From NCBI RefSeq assembly GCF_900258035.1, contig NZ_OGTP01000011.1, positions 113,409 to 177,408 of the forward strand: a stretch of 64,000 bases of DNA, written 5' to 3'. The stretch is from Caballeronia novacaledonica. Lineage in GTDB: Bacteria; Pseudomonadota; Gammaproteobacteria; Burkholderiales; Burkholderiaceae. Below the pieces are notes generated by a model. That model searched no databases. It saw only the letters and a list, made by a program, of their open reading frames with translations, and had not been told where the DNA came from. The translations under genes and the position numbers were made by a program. Positions 8,203-16,814 of this stretch are shown one piece after another. Within the stretch, counting starts at the first letter, position 1. Every line of letters begins with the position of its first letter.

Positions 8203-9200
8203 TTGATGTTGTTGCCCCAGAGGGACTTGTCGTCGACGTTGGCTTTCGTGACGAGCGGCGCGGGCAACTGATCCTCCAGAATGCCGGGCGCGCGCTGGAC
8301 GATAGTGCTGCCGTGATCCGTCGGGCCGGGCTTGAAGGTCTGCCCGGCGAGCGCCGCCTTGATATAGAAGAGACCGTATTTCGCGTACAGATCGGCGGGC
8401 TGCGAGATGGTCGCGTCAATTTCGCCGCGGCGGATCGCATCGTATTCCTGCGGAATGCCGTCGTTGCTCACGATCACGATGTGCTTCGGATCGCCCGCCT
8501 TCACGAGCAGTTGCTTGCGGCGCAGCGTCTGCAACGTCGGCGACAGATAGACGCCGCCCGCTTGCATGTAGATGGCCTTCACATCGGGATTCGCGGTCAG
8601 CAGGCTGTCGAGCGCGGTCGCGGCGGCGTCGCCTTTCCATGCGGCCGGAATTTCCAGAAGACTCAGCGACGGATATTTCTTCAAGCACGCGCGAAATGCC
8701 TCGGACCGGTCGCGGCCGTTCACCGACGCCAGATCGCCCATGATCTGCACGACCTTGCCCGACTTCACGTGCTCGCCGATGTACTCGCACGACTTCGTGC
8801 CGTAGGCGCGGTTGTCCGCGCGAACCACCATCGCGACCTTGCCCTGCGTCGGCGCGACGTCCACCGCGACGACCGGCACGCTCTTCGCCGACGAAGCATC
8901 GAGCGCGCGGCTGATCGCCGCCGAGTCGAGCGGCCCGACGACGATGCCCTTCGCGCCGAGGTTGAGCAGGCTGTTCATGTCGGTGATCTGCTGCGCGGGG
9001 TCGCCGTTCGAGTTGACGGGCGCGAGGATATCGAGGCCCATTTCCTTCGCGTATTTCGGCAGGTAGTTGTTGTACGACTGCCAGAACGGCGATGTCAGCA
9101 GCGGCAAGCCGAGCCCGACTTTGCCGCTCTCGGCGGCGTGCGCCAGACCGATGGTGCCGGCCGCAGCGAAGGCTACGGCGAGTGTCTTCGTGAATCTCAT
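8199..9200 (-). CDS. Periplasmic sugar-binding protein of ABC transporter
   Basis: 333 residues with a Sec signal peptide (MRFTKTLAVAFAAAGTIGLAHA, cleavage after AHA) and the Peripla_BP_4 fold: LPLLTSPFWQSYNNYL, KGIVVGPLDSAAISRAL and VVAVDVAPTQGKVAMVVRADN. It captures the sugar in the periplasm and delivers it to the permease. ATG at 9200 is chosen because an AGGAG lies just upstream and the signal peptide begins there. It is the first gene of the leftward operon and is divergent from the IclR regulator. Confidence 0.88.
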   Translation of the reverse strand: MRFTKTLAVAFAAAGTIGLAHAAESGKVGLGLPLLTSPFWQSYNNYLPKYAKEMGLDILAPVNSNGDPAQQITDMNSLLNLGAKGIVVGPLDSAAISRALDASSAKSVPVVAVDVAPTQGKVAMVVRADNRAYGTKSCEYIGEHVKSGKVVQIMGDLASVNGRDRSEAFRACLKKYPSLSLLEIPAAWKGDAAATALDSLLTANPDVKAIYMQAGGVYLSPTLQTLRRKQLLVKAGDPKHIVIVSNDGIPQEYDAIRRGEIDATISQPADLYAKYGLFYIKAALAGQTFKPGPTDHGSTIVQRAPGILEDQLPAPLVTKANVDDKSLWGNNIK

Positions 9201-9399
9201 GCGTTTGTCTCCTGATGTGTGCGGTTCTTCGTGACTGCAACGTGGGGCTTCGGGAAACTGCCGGTGCATCTATTCATCAGTGAACGTATTATTCATATAC
9301 GCACAAATCGAAGTCAAGGACGAAGCGCGGCGAAACGGGTCGGTAATTTCCCTAGCCGTTTTCGTCGACTGACAGAAGGCTTAAACTCGGCGCGAATTC
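9201..9399. promoter_or_regulatory. Divergent promoter/operator region between sugar operon and IclR gene
   Basis: This 199-bp spacer separates the nine-gene leftward operon from its rightward regulator. It holds an AT-rich stretch around 9280-9305 (CGTATTATTCATATACGC) in otherwise GC-rich DNA, which is a plausible place for the operon promoter and IclR operator. The symmetry is weak, so no precise operator is assigned. Confidence 0.5.
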
Positions 9400-10197
9400 A
9401 TGAACCGACTCAGACTGCCCATGGACCTGGAAGACAACGACGCCGACCGCTATCGGGCGCCCGCCCTCGACAAGGGGCTCGATATCCTCGAACTGCTTTC
9501 GGAGCAGAAGTCGGGACTGACGCGCGCGGAAATCACGAAAATGCTCGGGCGCAACGCGAGCGAGATGTATCGGATGCTGGAGCGGCTCGTCGCGCGGCAG
9601 TATGTCGTGCGCTCGCCCGAAGGCGACCGCTATTCGCTGAGTCTGAAGCTCTATGCGCTCGCGCATCGCCATCCGCCGATGAACCGGCTGATTTCCGAGG
9701 CGTTGCCGGTGATGCAGCGTTTCGCCGATTCCGCCGAGCAATCGGTGCATCTCGCCGTGTACGACCGCGGCAATCTGCTCGTCATCGCGCAAGTGGATGG
9801 CCCCGGCACGTGGGGCATTTCGGTGCGGCTCGGCTCGCGCGTCGGCCTGATCGACACCGGCTCGGGCCGCGTGATGCTCGCTTTCCAGACCGGGGAGCAG
9901 CGCGAGCACATGCTTGCGGAGCACACCAAGGTCAAAGGTGAGCTTGCGCTTGATCGCGCGATGCTCGACGCGGACTACCGGCGGATTTGCGAACTCGGCT
10001 ATTCGAAGAAGGACAGCCAGCAGACGTTCGGCGTGACGGACGTGACATTTCCGCTGCTCGGTCCATCGGGCCAGGCGATCGCCGCCCTCACCTGCCCGTA
10101 TATGCGGCGCATCGATGAATACGTGGCGCCGTCGGTCGACGATGTCACGGCGTTGCTGAAAGACGCTGCGGCATCGCTTTCGATGATGCACGACTGA
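9400..10197 (+). CDS. IclR-family transcriptional regulator of the sugar operon
   Basis: 265 residues. The N-terminal winged helix reads ALDKGLDILELLSEQKSGLTRAEITKMLGRNASEMYRMLERLVARQYVV (about residues 20-68). A C-terminal IclR effector domain follows, with VHLAVYDRGNLLVIAQVDG and GVTDVTFPLLGPSGQAIAALTCPYM. IclR proteins bind a small molecule, often a pathway intermediate, and control adjacent operons. Its divergent position next to the binding-protein gene makes it the likely local regulator. An internal ATG at 9421 is an alternative start. Confidence 0.88.
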   Translation: MNRLRLPMDLEDNDADRYRAPALDKGLDILELLSEQKSGLTRAEITKMLGRNASEMYRMLERLVARQYVVRSPEGDRYSLSLKLYALAHRHPPMNRLISEALPVMQRFADSAEQSVHLAVYDRGNLLVIAQVDGPGTWGISVRLGSRVGLIDTGSGRVMLAFQTGEQREHMLAEHTKVKGELALDRAMLDADYRRICELGYSKKDSQQTFGVTDVTFPLLGPSGQAIAALTCPYMRRIDEYVAPSVDDVTALLKDAAASLSMMHD

Positions 10198-10291
10198 GCG
10201 GCACGCGCCGCGCGCGTTAGAATGGCGGCCCTCTCAAAAAGCCGGCGCGCGGCGTAAAGCGCGCCGCCGTATTCAATTCGACGCATTCCCG

Positions 10292-10837
10292 ATGGCGAAA
10301 CTCCTTTCCGATTCCGAATTCCTCCGATTCACCGACCTTCAGCAAAAGCAGGCGAATTTCACGATCACGTCCGACGAAGCCGACGAGCTGCGCGAGATCG
10401 TCGCGCGCGCGCAGAAAACGCGCGACGATCGCGCGGCCGCGATGCAGGCGATCGAAACGTATATCGCGCAGTTCGACATCACGCCCGACGAGCTTTTCTC
10501 GGCCGAGCAGATCGGCGATGCGGCGCGCACGTTCGGCCTGATTCCCGCCGCCAAGAAGGAGCGCACGCTCCCGCCGCAACTGACGCACAACGGCAAGCCG
10601 TATCAGTGGACGTCGCGCGCGCTGCCCGATGACATCCGCGTTCCGCTCTTCGACGCGTTCACGTCGGGGCAATCGGTCAAGCCGTTCATCGCGACATTGA
10701 AGGACACGTCGCGTTGCGCGTTGACGATCGCGCGGCTCGAAAAGGAAACCGGAAGTACGTACGCCGAAACATTGCTCGACGAGCTTTCGCTCTCGCGCGC
10801 GCAGATCGACGAAGCGCTCGCCCGGCTCGCGGCCTAA
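10292..10837 (+). CDS. Conserved hypothetical protein, helical
   Basis: 181 residues, no family recognised with confidence. The N-terminal two thirds is charged and helix-prone (SDEADELREIVARAQKTRDDRAAAMQAIETYIAQFDITPDELF). A central GKPYQWTSRALPDDIRVPLFDAF segment and a C-terminal helical end follow. There is no signal peptide or membrane segment, so it is probably cytoplasmic. Its stop codon overlaps by 4 bases the stop of the convergent Pat-like gene, with no terminator between them. A nucleoid- or regulator-type protein is possible, but nothing in the sequence proves it. Confidence 0.6.
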   Translation: MAKLLSDSEFLRFTDLQQKQANFTITSDEADELREIVARAQKTRDDRAAAMQAIETYIAQFDITPDELFSAEQIGDAARTFGLIPAAKKERTLPPQLTHNGKPYQWTSRALPDDIRVPLFDAFTSGQSVKPFIATLKDTSRCALTIARLEKETGSTYAETLLDELSLSRAQIDEALARLAA

Positions 10838-13251
10838 TCCGCGCGCGGCTGTGCCGCCTTATCGCACAGCCGCATCCTGAAACCGACGACACCCGGATCT
10901 TCGGTCTTCGTCAGCTCGAAGCCGCTGTTGCGTGCGAGCGCGATCATGCCGGCGTTCTCGCGCAAGGCTTCGCCGACCATCCAGCGCGTGCCGCGCTGCT
11001 TCGCATAGTCGATGATGCGCGACAGCAGCAGCTTCCCCAATCCCTTACCCTTCATGTCCGAGCGTGCGGCGACGGCGAACTCGGCGGTCTCGTTGTCCGG
11101 ATCGGCGATCGCGCGCGCGACGCCGAGCGTCTCGCCCGCGCCCTCGCCATTCGTCCGCGTGACGATCAATGCCATCTCGCGGTCGTAGTCGATCTGCGTC
11201 ATGCGCGCGAGTTGCGAGTGATCGAAGCTGCGCACGGCGCCGAAGAAACGCAGTCGCAAATCTTCGGCGGTATTCGCGGCGACGAAAGCAACGTGCGCGT
11301 CTTCGTCCTCGGGGCGAATCGGCCGCACGGTGATGCGCATGCCGCGCCAGTCGAGCGTTTCTTCGAGGCTGCGCGGATACGGCACGATCGCAAGCGGCTT
11401 GCGATGCGCGCCGAGCGTGAGCTGCGGCTCGTGAACTGCGACCGAATCGCGCGTGACGCGCAGCGTGAGCCGCAGCGCAACGATTTCTTCGATATAGCAA
11501 ACGAGTTGCGAAAGCGCGGTCAGCGCATTGAGCAGCGTCTCGGCGGGCAGTTCGCGTGAGCGCGGCGAACGCATGACGAGATCGCGCGAGAGTACGGGAT
11601 TGAGCGGCGGCAGCGCGAACTCGTGAAGCGCGTCCGCGAGTCCGAGCGCGCCTTCGGCCCTGAACTCGAACACGGGACCGAACACACGATGATTGAGGAG
11701 CCGCGTTTGAATTTCGACGGCGTCGCTCGTCAGCGAGTCCGGCGGTCCCGGCTTCACCGTGATGCCGAAGCGAGCGAACACGCGCGCCGCGCGCTCCCCG
11801 TTCAACTCGGCGATGCCGTTTCCCAGCGCGTTGCGGATCTCGCACTGCGCGGCGTCGATATCTTCCGGGATGTCGGCGGGGAGGCCGTCGGGTGTTTGCA
11901 TCAGCAATTCGCGGCCTTGCCGGAAATCGACGAGACGCGCGAAACCGCGTGCGAGCCGGTGCGGCGTCGTGTGCACTGGAATGCCGTTCGCGTGCAGTTC
12001 GTCGCGCGTGGCCGAATCGACGCAACCGAAAAAGCACGCCAGCAATCCGCGATACGCGTGACGCCGCTCGGCGATCAGCGTGCGCGCGACGTCCGCGACG
12101 GGGGCGCTGTGGGTCGGCGCGTGCACGACGAACACGGTGCCGGTTTCGCGATGCGACGCCAGCGCCTCGAGCGCGGCGCCGAAGTCGGCGGGCGTGGCAT
12201 CGTCGCCGAGAAGAAGCGGGTTGCCCGCGCGGGCGCGAGGCAGCGCGGCGGCCACGGCATCGCGCGCGGCGGTCGGCCAGTGTGCGAGATCGGCGCCTGA
12301 CGAGCCGAACGCGTCCTGCGCGAGCGTCGCGACGCCGCGGTCGCTCGTGATGACGGTCGCGACATCGCTTGCGGCCACGCGGCCGATGCCGAGCGTTTCG
12401 ATTTCGTCGAGCAGGTCGTCGAGTGAATCGACACGCACGAGTCCGGCGCGACGGAAGGCCGCCCCGTAGAGACGATCGAAAGGATCGTCGCGACCGGTGC
12501 GAAGCACCAGGACGGGCTTGTTTCGCGCGGCGGCGCGCGCGGCGGACATGAACTTGCGCGCAGAGCGGACGGTTTCGACGGCGAGGAGGATCGCGCGTGT
12601 CGACGCATCGCTTGCGAGGAAATCGAGGATGTCGCCGGAATCGACGTCGGCTTCATCGCCGAGCGCGACGATACGCGAGAAGCCGAGACCCCGCGCGCGC
12701 GCCCAGCCGAGCACGCCGTTCGTCAATGCATTCGATCCGGACACCCATGCGACGCCGCCTGGTTTGACGCTGCATGCGGGCGCTCCGAGACATGCGCCGA
12801 TCGCGGGCGTCACCACGCCGAGACTGGCCGGCCCGATGATGCGCAGGAGGAAAGGCCGGGCGGCGGCAAGCGTGCGAACGGTCCATTCGTCGGCTTCGGC
12901 ATGGTGCTTGTCACTTGATGACGATGAACGTCCGCGCTGCTTCGCATCGCCAACGATCACGACAGCTTTCGTTCCTCGTCGGCCCAGACGTTCGACGAGT
13001 TCCGGCCACGTGTGCGGCCGTGTGCAGAGCACGGCGACGTTCGGCGCTTCGGGCAACGCATCGACGTCGGCGTACACGGTCTCGCCGCCAAGCGATTCAT
13101 GTTTCGGATTGACTGGCCAGAGGCGGCCTTTGAATCCCGCGCACTGGATCCGCGCCCATACCATCTCGCCGATGCTGCCCGCACGCGACGAGGCCCCCAC
13201 GATAGCGATCGACTTCGGTGCGAACAGGATATCCAGATTGCGAACGGTCAT
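10834..13251 (-). CDS. Pat-like acyl-CoA synthetase (NDP-forming)/GNAT protein acetyltransferase
   Basis: 805 residues. Order: CoA-binding domain (MTVRNLDILFAPKSIAIVGASSRAGSIG), succinyl-CoA-ligase-like domains, an ATP-grasp-like part (about residues 470-590 with FGPVFEF and FALPPLNPVLSRDLV), then a GNAT domain (about 630-800) with MKGKGLGKLLLSRIIDYAKQRG as acetyl-CoA loop. Pat/YfiQ proteins acetylate lysines of metabolic enzymes such as Acs. The protein is somewhat shorter than usual, and the ATP-grasp lacks the stretch with the usual HKSDVGGV-type motif, so that domain is probably non-catalytic. ATG at 13251 preferred over an upstream GTG. Confidence 0.78.
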   Translation of the reverse strand: MTVRNLDILFAPKSIAIVGASSRAGSIGEMVWARIQCAGFKGRLWPVNPKHESLGGETVYADVDALPEAPNVAVLCTRPHTWPELVERLGRRGTKAVVIVGDAKQRGRSSSSSDKHHAEADEWTVRTLAAARPFLLRIIGPASLGVVTPAIGACLGAPACSVKPGGVAWVSGSNALTNGVLGWARARGLGFSRIVALGDEADVDSGDILDFLASDASTRAILLAVETVRSARKFMSAARAAARNKPVLVLRTGRDDPFDRLYGAAFRRAGLVRVDSLDDLLDEIETLGIGRVAASDVATVITSDRGVATLAQDAFGSSGADLAHWPTAARDAVAAALPRARAGNPLLLGDDATPADFGAALEALASHRETGTVFVVHAPTHSAPVADVARTLIAERRHAYRGLLACFFGCVDSATRDELHANGIPVHTTPHRLARGFARLVDFRQGRELLMQTPDGLPADIPEDIDAAQCEIRNALGNGIAELNGERAARVFARFGITVKPGPPDSLTSDAVEIQTRLLNHRVFGPVFEFRAEGALGLADALHEFALPPLNPVLSRDLVMRSPRSRELPAETLLNALTALSQLVCYIEEIVALRLTLRVTRDSVAVHEPQLTLGAHRKPLAIVPYPRSLEETLDWRGMRITVRPIRPEDEDAHVAFVAANTAEDLRLRFFGAVRSFDHSQLARMTQIDYDREMALIVTRTNGEGAGETLGVARAIADPDNETAEFAVAARSDMKGKGLGKLLLSRIIDYAKQRGTRWMVGEALRENAGMIALARNSGFELTKTEDPGVVGFRMRLCDKAAQPRAD

Positions 13252-13345
13252 GGCGTGCTCCGGCACGAGCGGCTGTTTGAACAGCGCTAAGGATAGGCGA
13301 TTTTGGTTTGCGGCTGATGACGAGACGCCGAGGTGCTCGGTCGGA

Positions 13346-13361
13346 CTTTATGCGCATAAAG
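13346..13361. promoter_or_regulatory. parS site
   Basis: Perfect 16-bp palindrome CTTTATGCGCATAAAG, extended by one symmetric base pair on each side. It lies upstream of parA, in the intergenic region shared with the Pat-like gene. ParB would load here; it may also let ParB influence parAB expression. Confidence 0.88.
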
Positions 13362-13413
13362 TTCCGGCGGCGCGGCTTAGTCGTGCGCCGCTTTCCGAAC
13401 GGACTCATGCCGA

Positions 13414-13429
13414 CTTTATGCGCATAAAC
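13414..13429. promoter_or_regulatory. parS site
   Basis: CTTTATGCGCATAAAC is one base off the perfect palindrome. It lies 68 bp from the first upstream site and about 100 bp before the parA start, so two ParB-binding sites bracket the likely parAB promoter. Confidence 0.82.
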
Positions 13430-13529
13430 CTCGTCCGAATGGCCAACGAAGTTCATTTGTTGTCGTTATCACTGGAAAAAAAACTACGCCAATGTAGAAT
13501 TCAACGAACTTCAAAATTCGGAGCAAAAC

Positions 13530-14192
13530 GTGGCGGCGGAAATCATAGCGATCACGCAGCAGAAGGGCGGCGTCGGCAAAAGCACGATTGCAATGCACCT
13601 CGGTGCAGCCTTTCACGAAAAGAAGAAGCGTGTGCTGGTGGTCGACGCGGATGGTCAGAACACACTCATCCATTGGTCGAGCGCCGCCTCGGATGGCGCG
13701 AGCGGAATTCCGTTCCCGGTCGTCAATCTCTCCGAAGCGGGAGGGCAGATTCACCGCGAGATCAAAAAATTCGTAAACGACTACGACATCATCGTGGTGG
13801 ATTGCCCGCCGTCGATTACCGAGAAGGTGTCCGGCGTCGTGTTGCTCGCGGCGAGCGTCGCCGTGATTCCGACGTCGTCATCGCCGGCGGACTATTGGTC
13901 GAGCGTCGGTCTCGTCAAACTCGTTCAGCAAGCACAGGTGATGAACGAAGACTTGCGCGCCGTCTTCCTCCTCAACAAAACGGAGGAGAAGCGAATGCTG
14001 ACGCGCGAGCTTAAGGTCGCGCTCGAAGAACTCGGCTTCCCGCTGCTGAAAACCCAGATTCCAACGCGCGAGTGCTACAAGCAGGCGATGGCACTTGGTG
14101 TGACTGTCCTTCAAATGAGCGATCGCGGGTCGCGTCTGGCGGCGACGGAGATCCGCGCCGTGGCGGATGAGATCCTCGACATGCTCTCCTGA
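13530..14192 (+). CDS. parA: Chromosome-partitioning ATPase ParA of the secondary replicon
   Basis: 220 residues starting at a GTG. The deviant Walker A is ITQQKGGVGKST (signature Lys near residue 12, P-loop Lys 17), followed by VLVVDADGQNT (A' motif) and YDIIVVDCPPS (Walker B region). It lacks the long N-terminal helix-turn-helix of type Ia ParA, so it is the short plasmid/chromid type. ATP-bound ParA coats the nucleoid and moves ParB-parS complexes. A parS site starts at the base after its stop and parB follows 24 bp downstream. Confidence 0.92.
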   Translation: MAAEIIAITQQKGGVGKSTIAMHLGAAFHEKKKRVLVVDADGQNTLIHWSSAASDGASGIPFPVVNLSEAGGQIHREIKKFVNDYDIIVVDCPPSITEKVSGVVLLAASVAVIPTSSSPADYWSSVGLVKLVQQAQVMNEDLRAVFLLNKTEEKRMLTRELKVALEELGFPLLKTQIPTRECYKQAMALGVTVLQMSDRGSRLAATEIRAVADEILDMLS

Positions 14193-14208
14193 CTTTATGC
14201 GCATAAAG
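14193..14208. promoter_or_regulatory. parS site between parA and parB
   Basis: Perfect palindrome CTTTATGCGCATAAAG starting at the base after the parA stop codon and ending 8 bp before the parB ATG. It overlaps the place expected for the parB ribosome-binding site, so ParB occupancy could damp its own expression. Confidence 0.9.
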
Positions 14209-14216
14209 GACCCTGA

Positions 14217-15281
14217 ATGAAACCGTCCCAGTTTGCAAAGGGCTTCAAGGCTCGCCCCGATTCGACAAGCAGCGAAAAACGCACGGCACTTGATCGCCTC
14301 AATGCGATCGATGGCATCGTAGACATTCAGCACGTCGGGCAGGCTGCCGCGAACGGCCGGTCGAGTGCATTCGTCGCCGAAGATACCGCCGAGACCAATG
14401 CCGGGCCGGAGTCCGATGAATATCGGGCCTGGCGGCGCGCCAATCGTTATACGGCTGGTCAAGTGATCGAACTGCCGCTCAAATCGATCAAACCTAGCCC
14501 GTTCAACCCGCGCCATTTCTATCTCAAGACTTCGATTGCGGAACTGGCGGTCAATCTGGCGAAGCAGGGACAACAGCAGGCGATCCACGTCATTCCTGAC
14601 TATGAAAGCCCCGGAACGTTTTTCGTCAGCGATGGCGGCCGGCGTGTGCGGGCGCTGAAAGGAGCGAACAAGGAAACGGTCAAGGCGGTGGTCGTCGATC
14701 TGCCGATCGGCATTCAGAGCTACAAGCTGGGTTATGACCTGAACGTTCAGCGCGATTCGCAGACCGTGTTCGACAACGCCGTCGTCTGGCGACGCTTCCT
14801 CGACGAGCAGCATTTTCAGAGCCAGCGCGAACTGGCAGATCACCTGGGCCTCGACGAATCGACGATCGCCGTGGCATTGTCCATCGCGAAGCTTCCCGAG
14901 AACGTCATGCAAGAGATGGTCGCGCGACCGGATCGATTCGGCTCGAACATGGCTTATCAGATCACGCGATATCACACGGCCCGCGGCAGCGATGCCACAT
15001 TGCGACTCATCAACAAGATCACCTCGGACGATCTGAGTACGCGTCAGGTCGCCGACATCGTCAAAGGTCGCGCGAGCGCTCAGGAAACGCCGAAGACGCC
15101 AAGCCGTCAGCGCTATGCGCAGCGTCTCGAAATCAAGCTGGATGGCGTTGCGGTCGGCGATCTGAAGTCATATGGGGAAGATCGTCTCGAACTTCGTTTG
15201 CGGGGATTGTCGCGGGAGAAGCGTGACGCATTGCTGCATCAGATCGAACTCATGCTTCAGCCTGCCGGAACCAAGGAGTGA
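14217..15281 (+). CDS. parB: Chromosome-partitioning protein ParB of the secondary replicon
   Basis: 354 residues. After a variable N-terminus comes box I (IKPSPFNPRHFYLKTSIAELAVNLAKQGQQQAI). The CTP-binding arginine motif appears as DGGRRVRALKG. A helix-turn-helix follows (QRELADHLGLDESTIAVALSIAKLPENV, about residues 203-230), then a C-terminal dimerisation region. ParB loads at parS, spreads and stimulates ParA. The GGRR form in place of GERR is a small variation seen in plasmid-type ParB proteins. It converges on rep with a 56-bp gap and no clear terminator. Confidence 0.92.
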   Translation: MKPSQFAKGFKARPDSTSSEKRTALDRLNAIDGIVDIQHVGQAAANGRSSAFVAEDTAETNAGPESDEYRAWRRANRYTAGQVIELPLKSIKPSPFNPRHFYLKTSIAELAVNLAKQGQQQAIHVIPDYESPGTFFVSDGGRRVRALKGANKETVKAVVVDLPIGIQSYKLGYDLNVQRDSQTVFDNAVVWRRFLDEQHFQSQRELADHLGLDESTIAVALSIAKLPENVMQEMVARPDRFGSNMAYQITRYHTARGSDATLRLINKITSDDLSTRQVADIVKGRASAQETPKTPSRQRYAQRLEIKLDGVAVGDLKSYGEDRLELRLRGLSREKRDALLHQIELMLQPAGTKE

Positions 15282-15337
15282 TGGTGCGAAGGGGTGCCGT
15301 AACCGTCGTTCGGCAGCCCTTCCGATTTGAGCGCAAA

Positions 15338-16693
15338 TCAGCGCGACTGATTCAGCGTAAATGCCAGCAAGTCGCCATCGGTAGGCTCGCCCCAGGTTTT
15401 GCGAGCCAGCCAGTCAAAGAAGGATGTCTCGGCGAGCTTCGAATCCAGCCCGCGCTTGCGCCAATCGTCGCGCATGTGGGTGCCCAGCCCCGGCAGCACG
15501 TCCTCCTCGAACGACTGTCGCGCGATCTCCCGTTCTTCCTCACCTTGCTCGTCGTACAGCACGCGCGCTTCCTTGCGACGGTAGGCGGAAAACTCGCTTA
15601 GCAAGCGAGCCTTGAGATCGTCGGCGGCGGTGGCGCTCACTGGCGGGCGCATGCCGGTACCGGTCGATGCAGCAGGCAGCGCTTCCACCGGCGGCGCATA
15701 GCCCTTCTTCAGCGCGTCCTTGAAGAGCGCCGCGGCGCTGCGAACCGGCGGCAGCGTCGTGCTGCGCATGCGCTGCTCCGTCATCTGCAACGCGGCGCGG
15801 ATGCGATTTTCTTCGCTGTCCGCGTACAGCGTCTGCGCGTCTTTTAGCGGAATGCCAATCTTCACCATCCGATCCACGAGCGTGCTGTCGAACACGTTCG
15901 GATGTTCATCGAGCGCGAGCATCGGCTGCTTTCGTTCGGTCACGCGGAACTGAATCTCGGCGACACGTCGCCCTTCACGATGTTCGACCAGTTCGACGAA
16001 TATGTTCGTCACCGCATTCACTTCTGCAATCGCGGGACGCAGATAATCGCGCTTGAAGTATTTGTACTCGCGCTTGGCTTCGTCGCCGGCTTCTGTGTCG
16101 GGCGTGCCGGAAAGAATCGGGCGCCACCATTCCCACGTCTCGCGCATCGTCAGATGACTGGGATTGGTCAGGTAACGCACGCAAATCTCGTACAGCGCAA
16201 GGCCAGCGCTGCTGCGCAACTGGCTTTGGAACTGCAGACTCAGGCGAGCATATTGGACGGGATCCAGCAGCTTCTTTTTGATCTTGGGCGCGAAGGAGAA
16301 TTCGACCCAGACGCGACGAGTCGTTGGATCCTCGAGAATTTCGGCGTCGGCGATCAGCGTCGAAATTCCCCATTTCCGACCGGGCTTCTGGCTCGACGTA
16401 CCCGTACTCCACTCGACCTGCACCGACACCATGCGGCGCAGATGCTCTTTGACAAGCGCGGTATCGTTCGAGTCGAACGCCGAGTTCGCGACGATATCCG
16501 ACAGCAGCGCGCGATACGTGTCGCCGGCTTCGTCGGCTTGCTGCGCAACCGCGAGGAGCACGTTGAAGAGCTTTCTGGTGAGCAGCGTGATCTTGCCGCT
16601 CTTCGGCTGTATCGCAATGGCCTCGACCGCCTTGCGCAATTCCGCCGAACTCGGGCTGACTACGTCGGTTTTCTTCGCGCGCTTGGTGGCCAT
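15338..16693 (-). CDS. Replication initiator protein, Rep_3-like, of the secondary chromosome
   Basis: 451 residues. The N-terminal half (SGKITLLTRKLFNVLLAVAQQA, then FSFAPKIKKKLLDPVQYARLSLQFQSQLRSSAGLALYEICVRYL) resembles tandem winged-helix iteron-binding initiators. A long C-terminal extension of about 190 residues ends in WRKRGLDSKLAETSFFDWLARKTWGEP. It would bind the iterons that start 122 bp beyond its 5' end and open the origin. The ATG at 16693 faces the iteron field, so rep is transcribed away from the origin. Position with parAB and iterons makes the role secure; exact family naming is less so. Confidence 0.88.
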   Translation of the reverse strand: MATKRAKKTDVVSPSSAELRKAVEAIAIQPKSGKITLLTRKLFNVLLAVAQQADEAGDTYRALLSDIVANSAFDSNDTALVKEHLRRMVSVQVEWSTGTSSQKPGRKWGISTLIADAEILEDPTTRRVWVEFSFAPKIKKKLLDPVQYARLSLQFQSQLRSSAGLALYEICVRYLTNPSHLTMRETWEWWRPILSGTPDTEAGDEAKREYKYFKRDYLRPAIAEVNAVTNIFVELVEHREGRRVAEIQFRVTERKQPMLALDEHPNVFDSTLVDRMVKIGIPLKDAQTLYADSEENRIRAALQMTEQRMRSTTLPPVRSAAALFKDALKKGYAPPVEALPAASTGTGMRPPVSATAADDLKARLLSEFSAYRRKEARVLYDEQGEEEREIARQSFEEDVLPGLGTHMRDDWRKRGLDSKLAETSFFDWLARKTWGEPTDGDLLAFTLNQSR

Positions 16694-16734
16694 GAAATGG
16701 TCGGGATCGATATTGCGAGCAAGGATACCGACCG

Positions 16735-16780
16735 GGGTGAACGACGTCTATAGGGGTGTCATCACCTTAAAGGGGTGAAG
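16735..16780. promoter_or_regulatory. Possible rep autoregulatory operator
   Basis: Just upstream of the rep ATG lies an inverted repeat GGTG-TCAT-CACC (16755-16766) followed by CTTAAAGGGGTGAAG. The halves resemble the conserved iteron end (TCACCTT) in opposing orientation. Iteron plasmids commonly place partial inverted iterons at the rep promoter so that Rep represses itself. This is a pattern match only. Confidence 0.4.
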
Positions 16781-16814
16781 TTTGGCCGAACGATCCGACT
16801 CACTGCGGTGCGTT

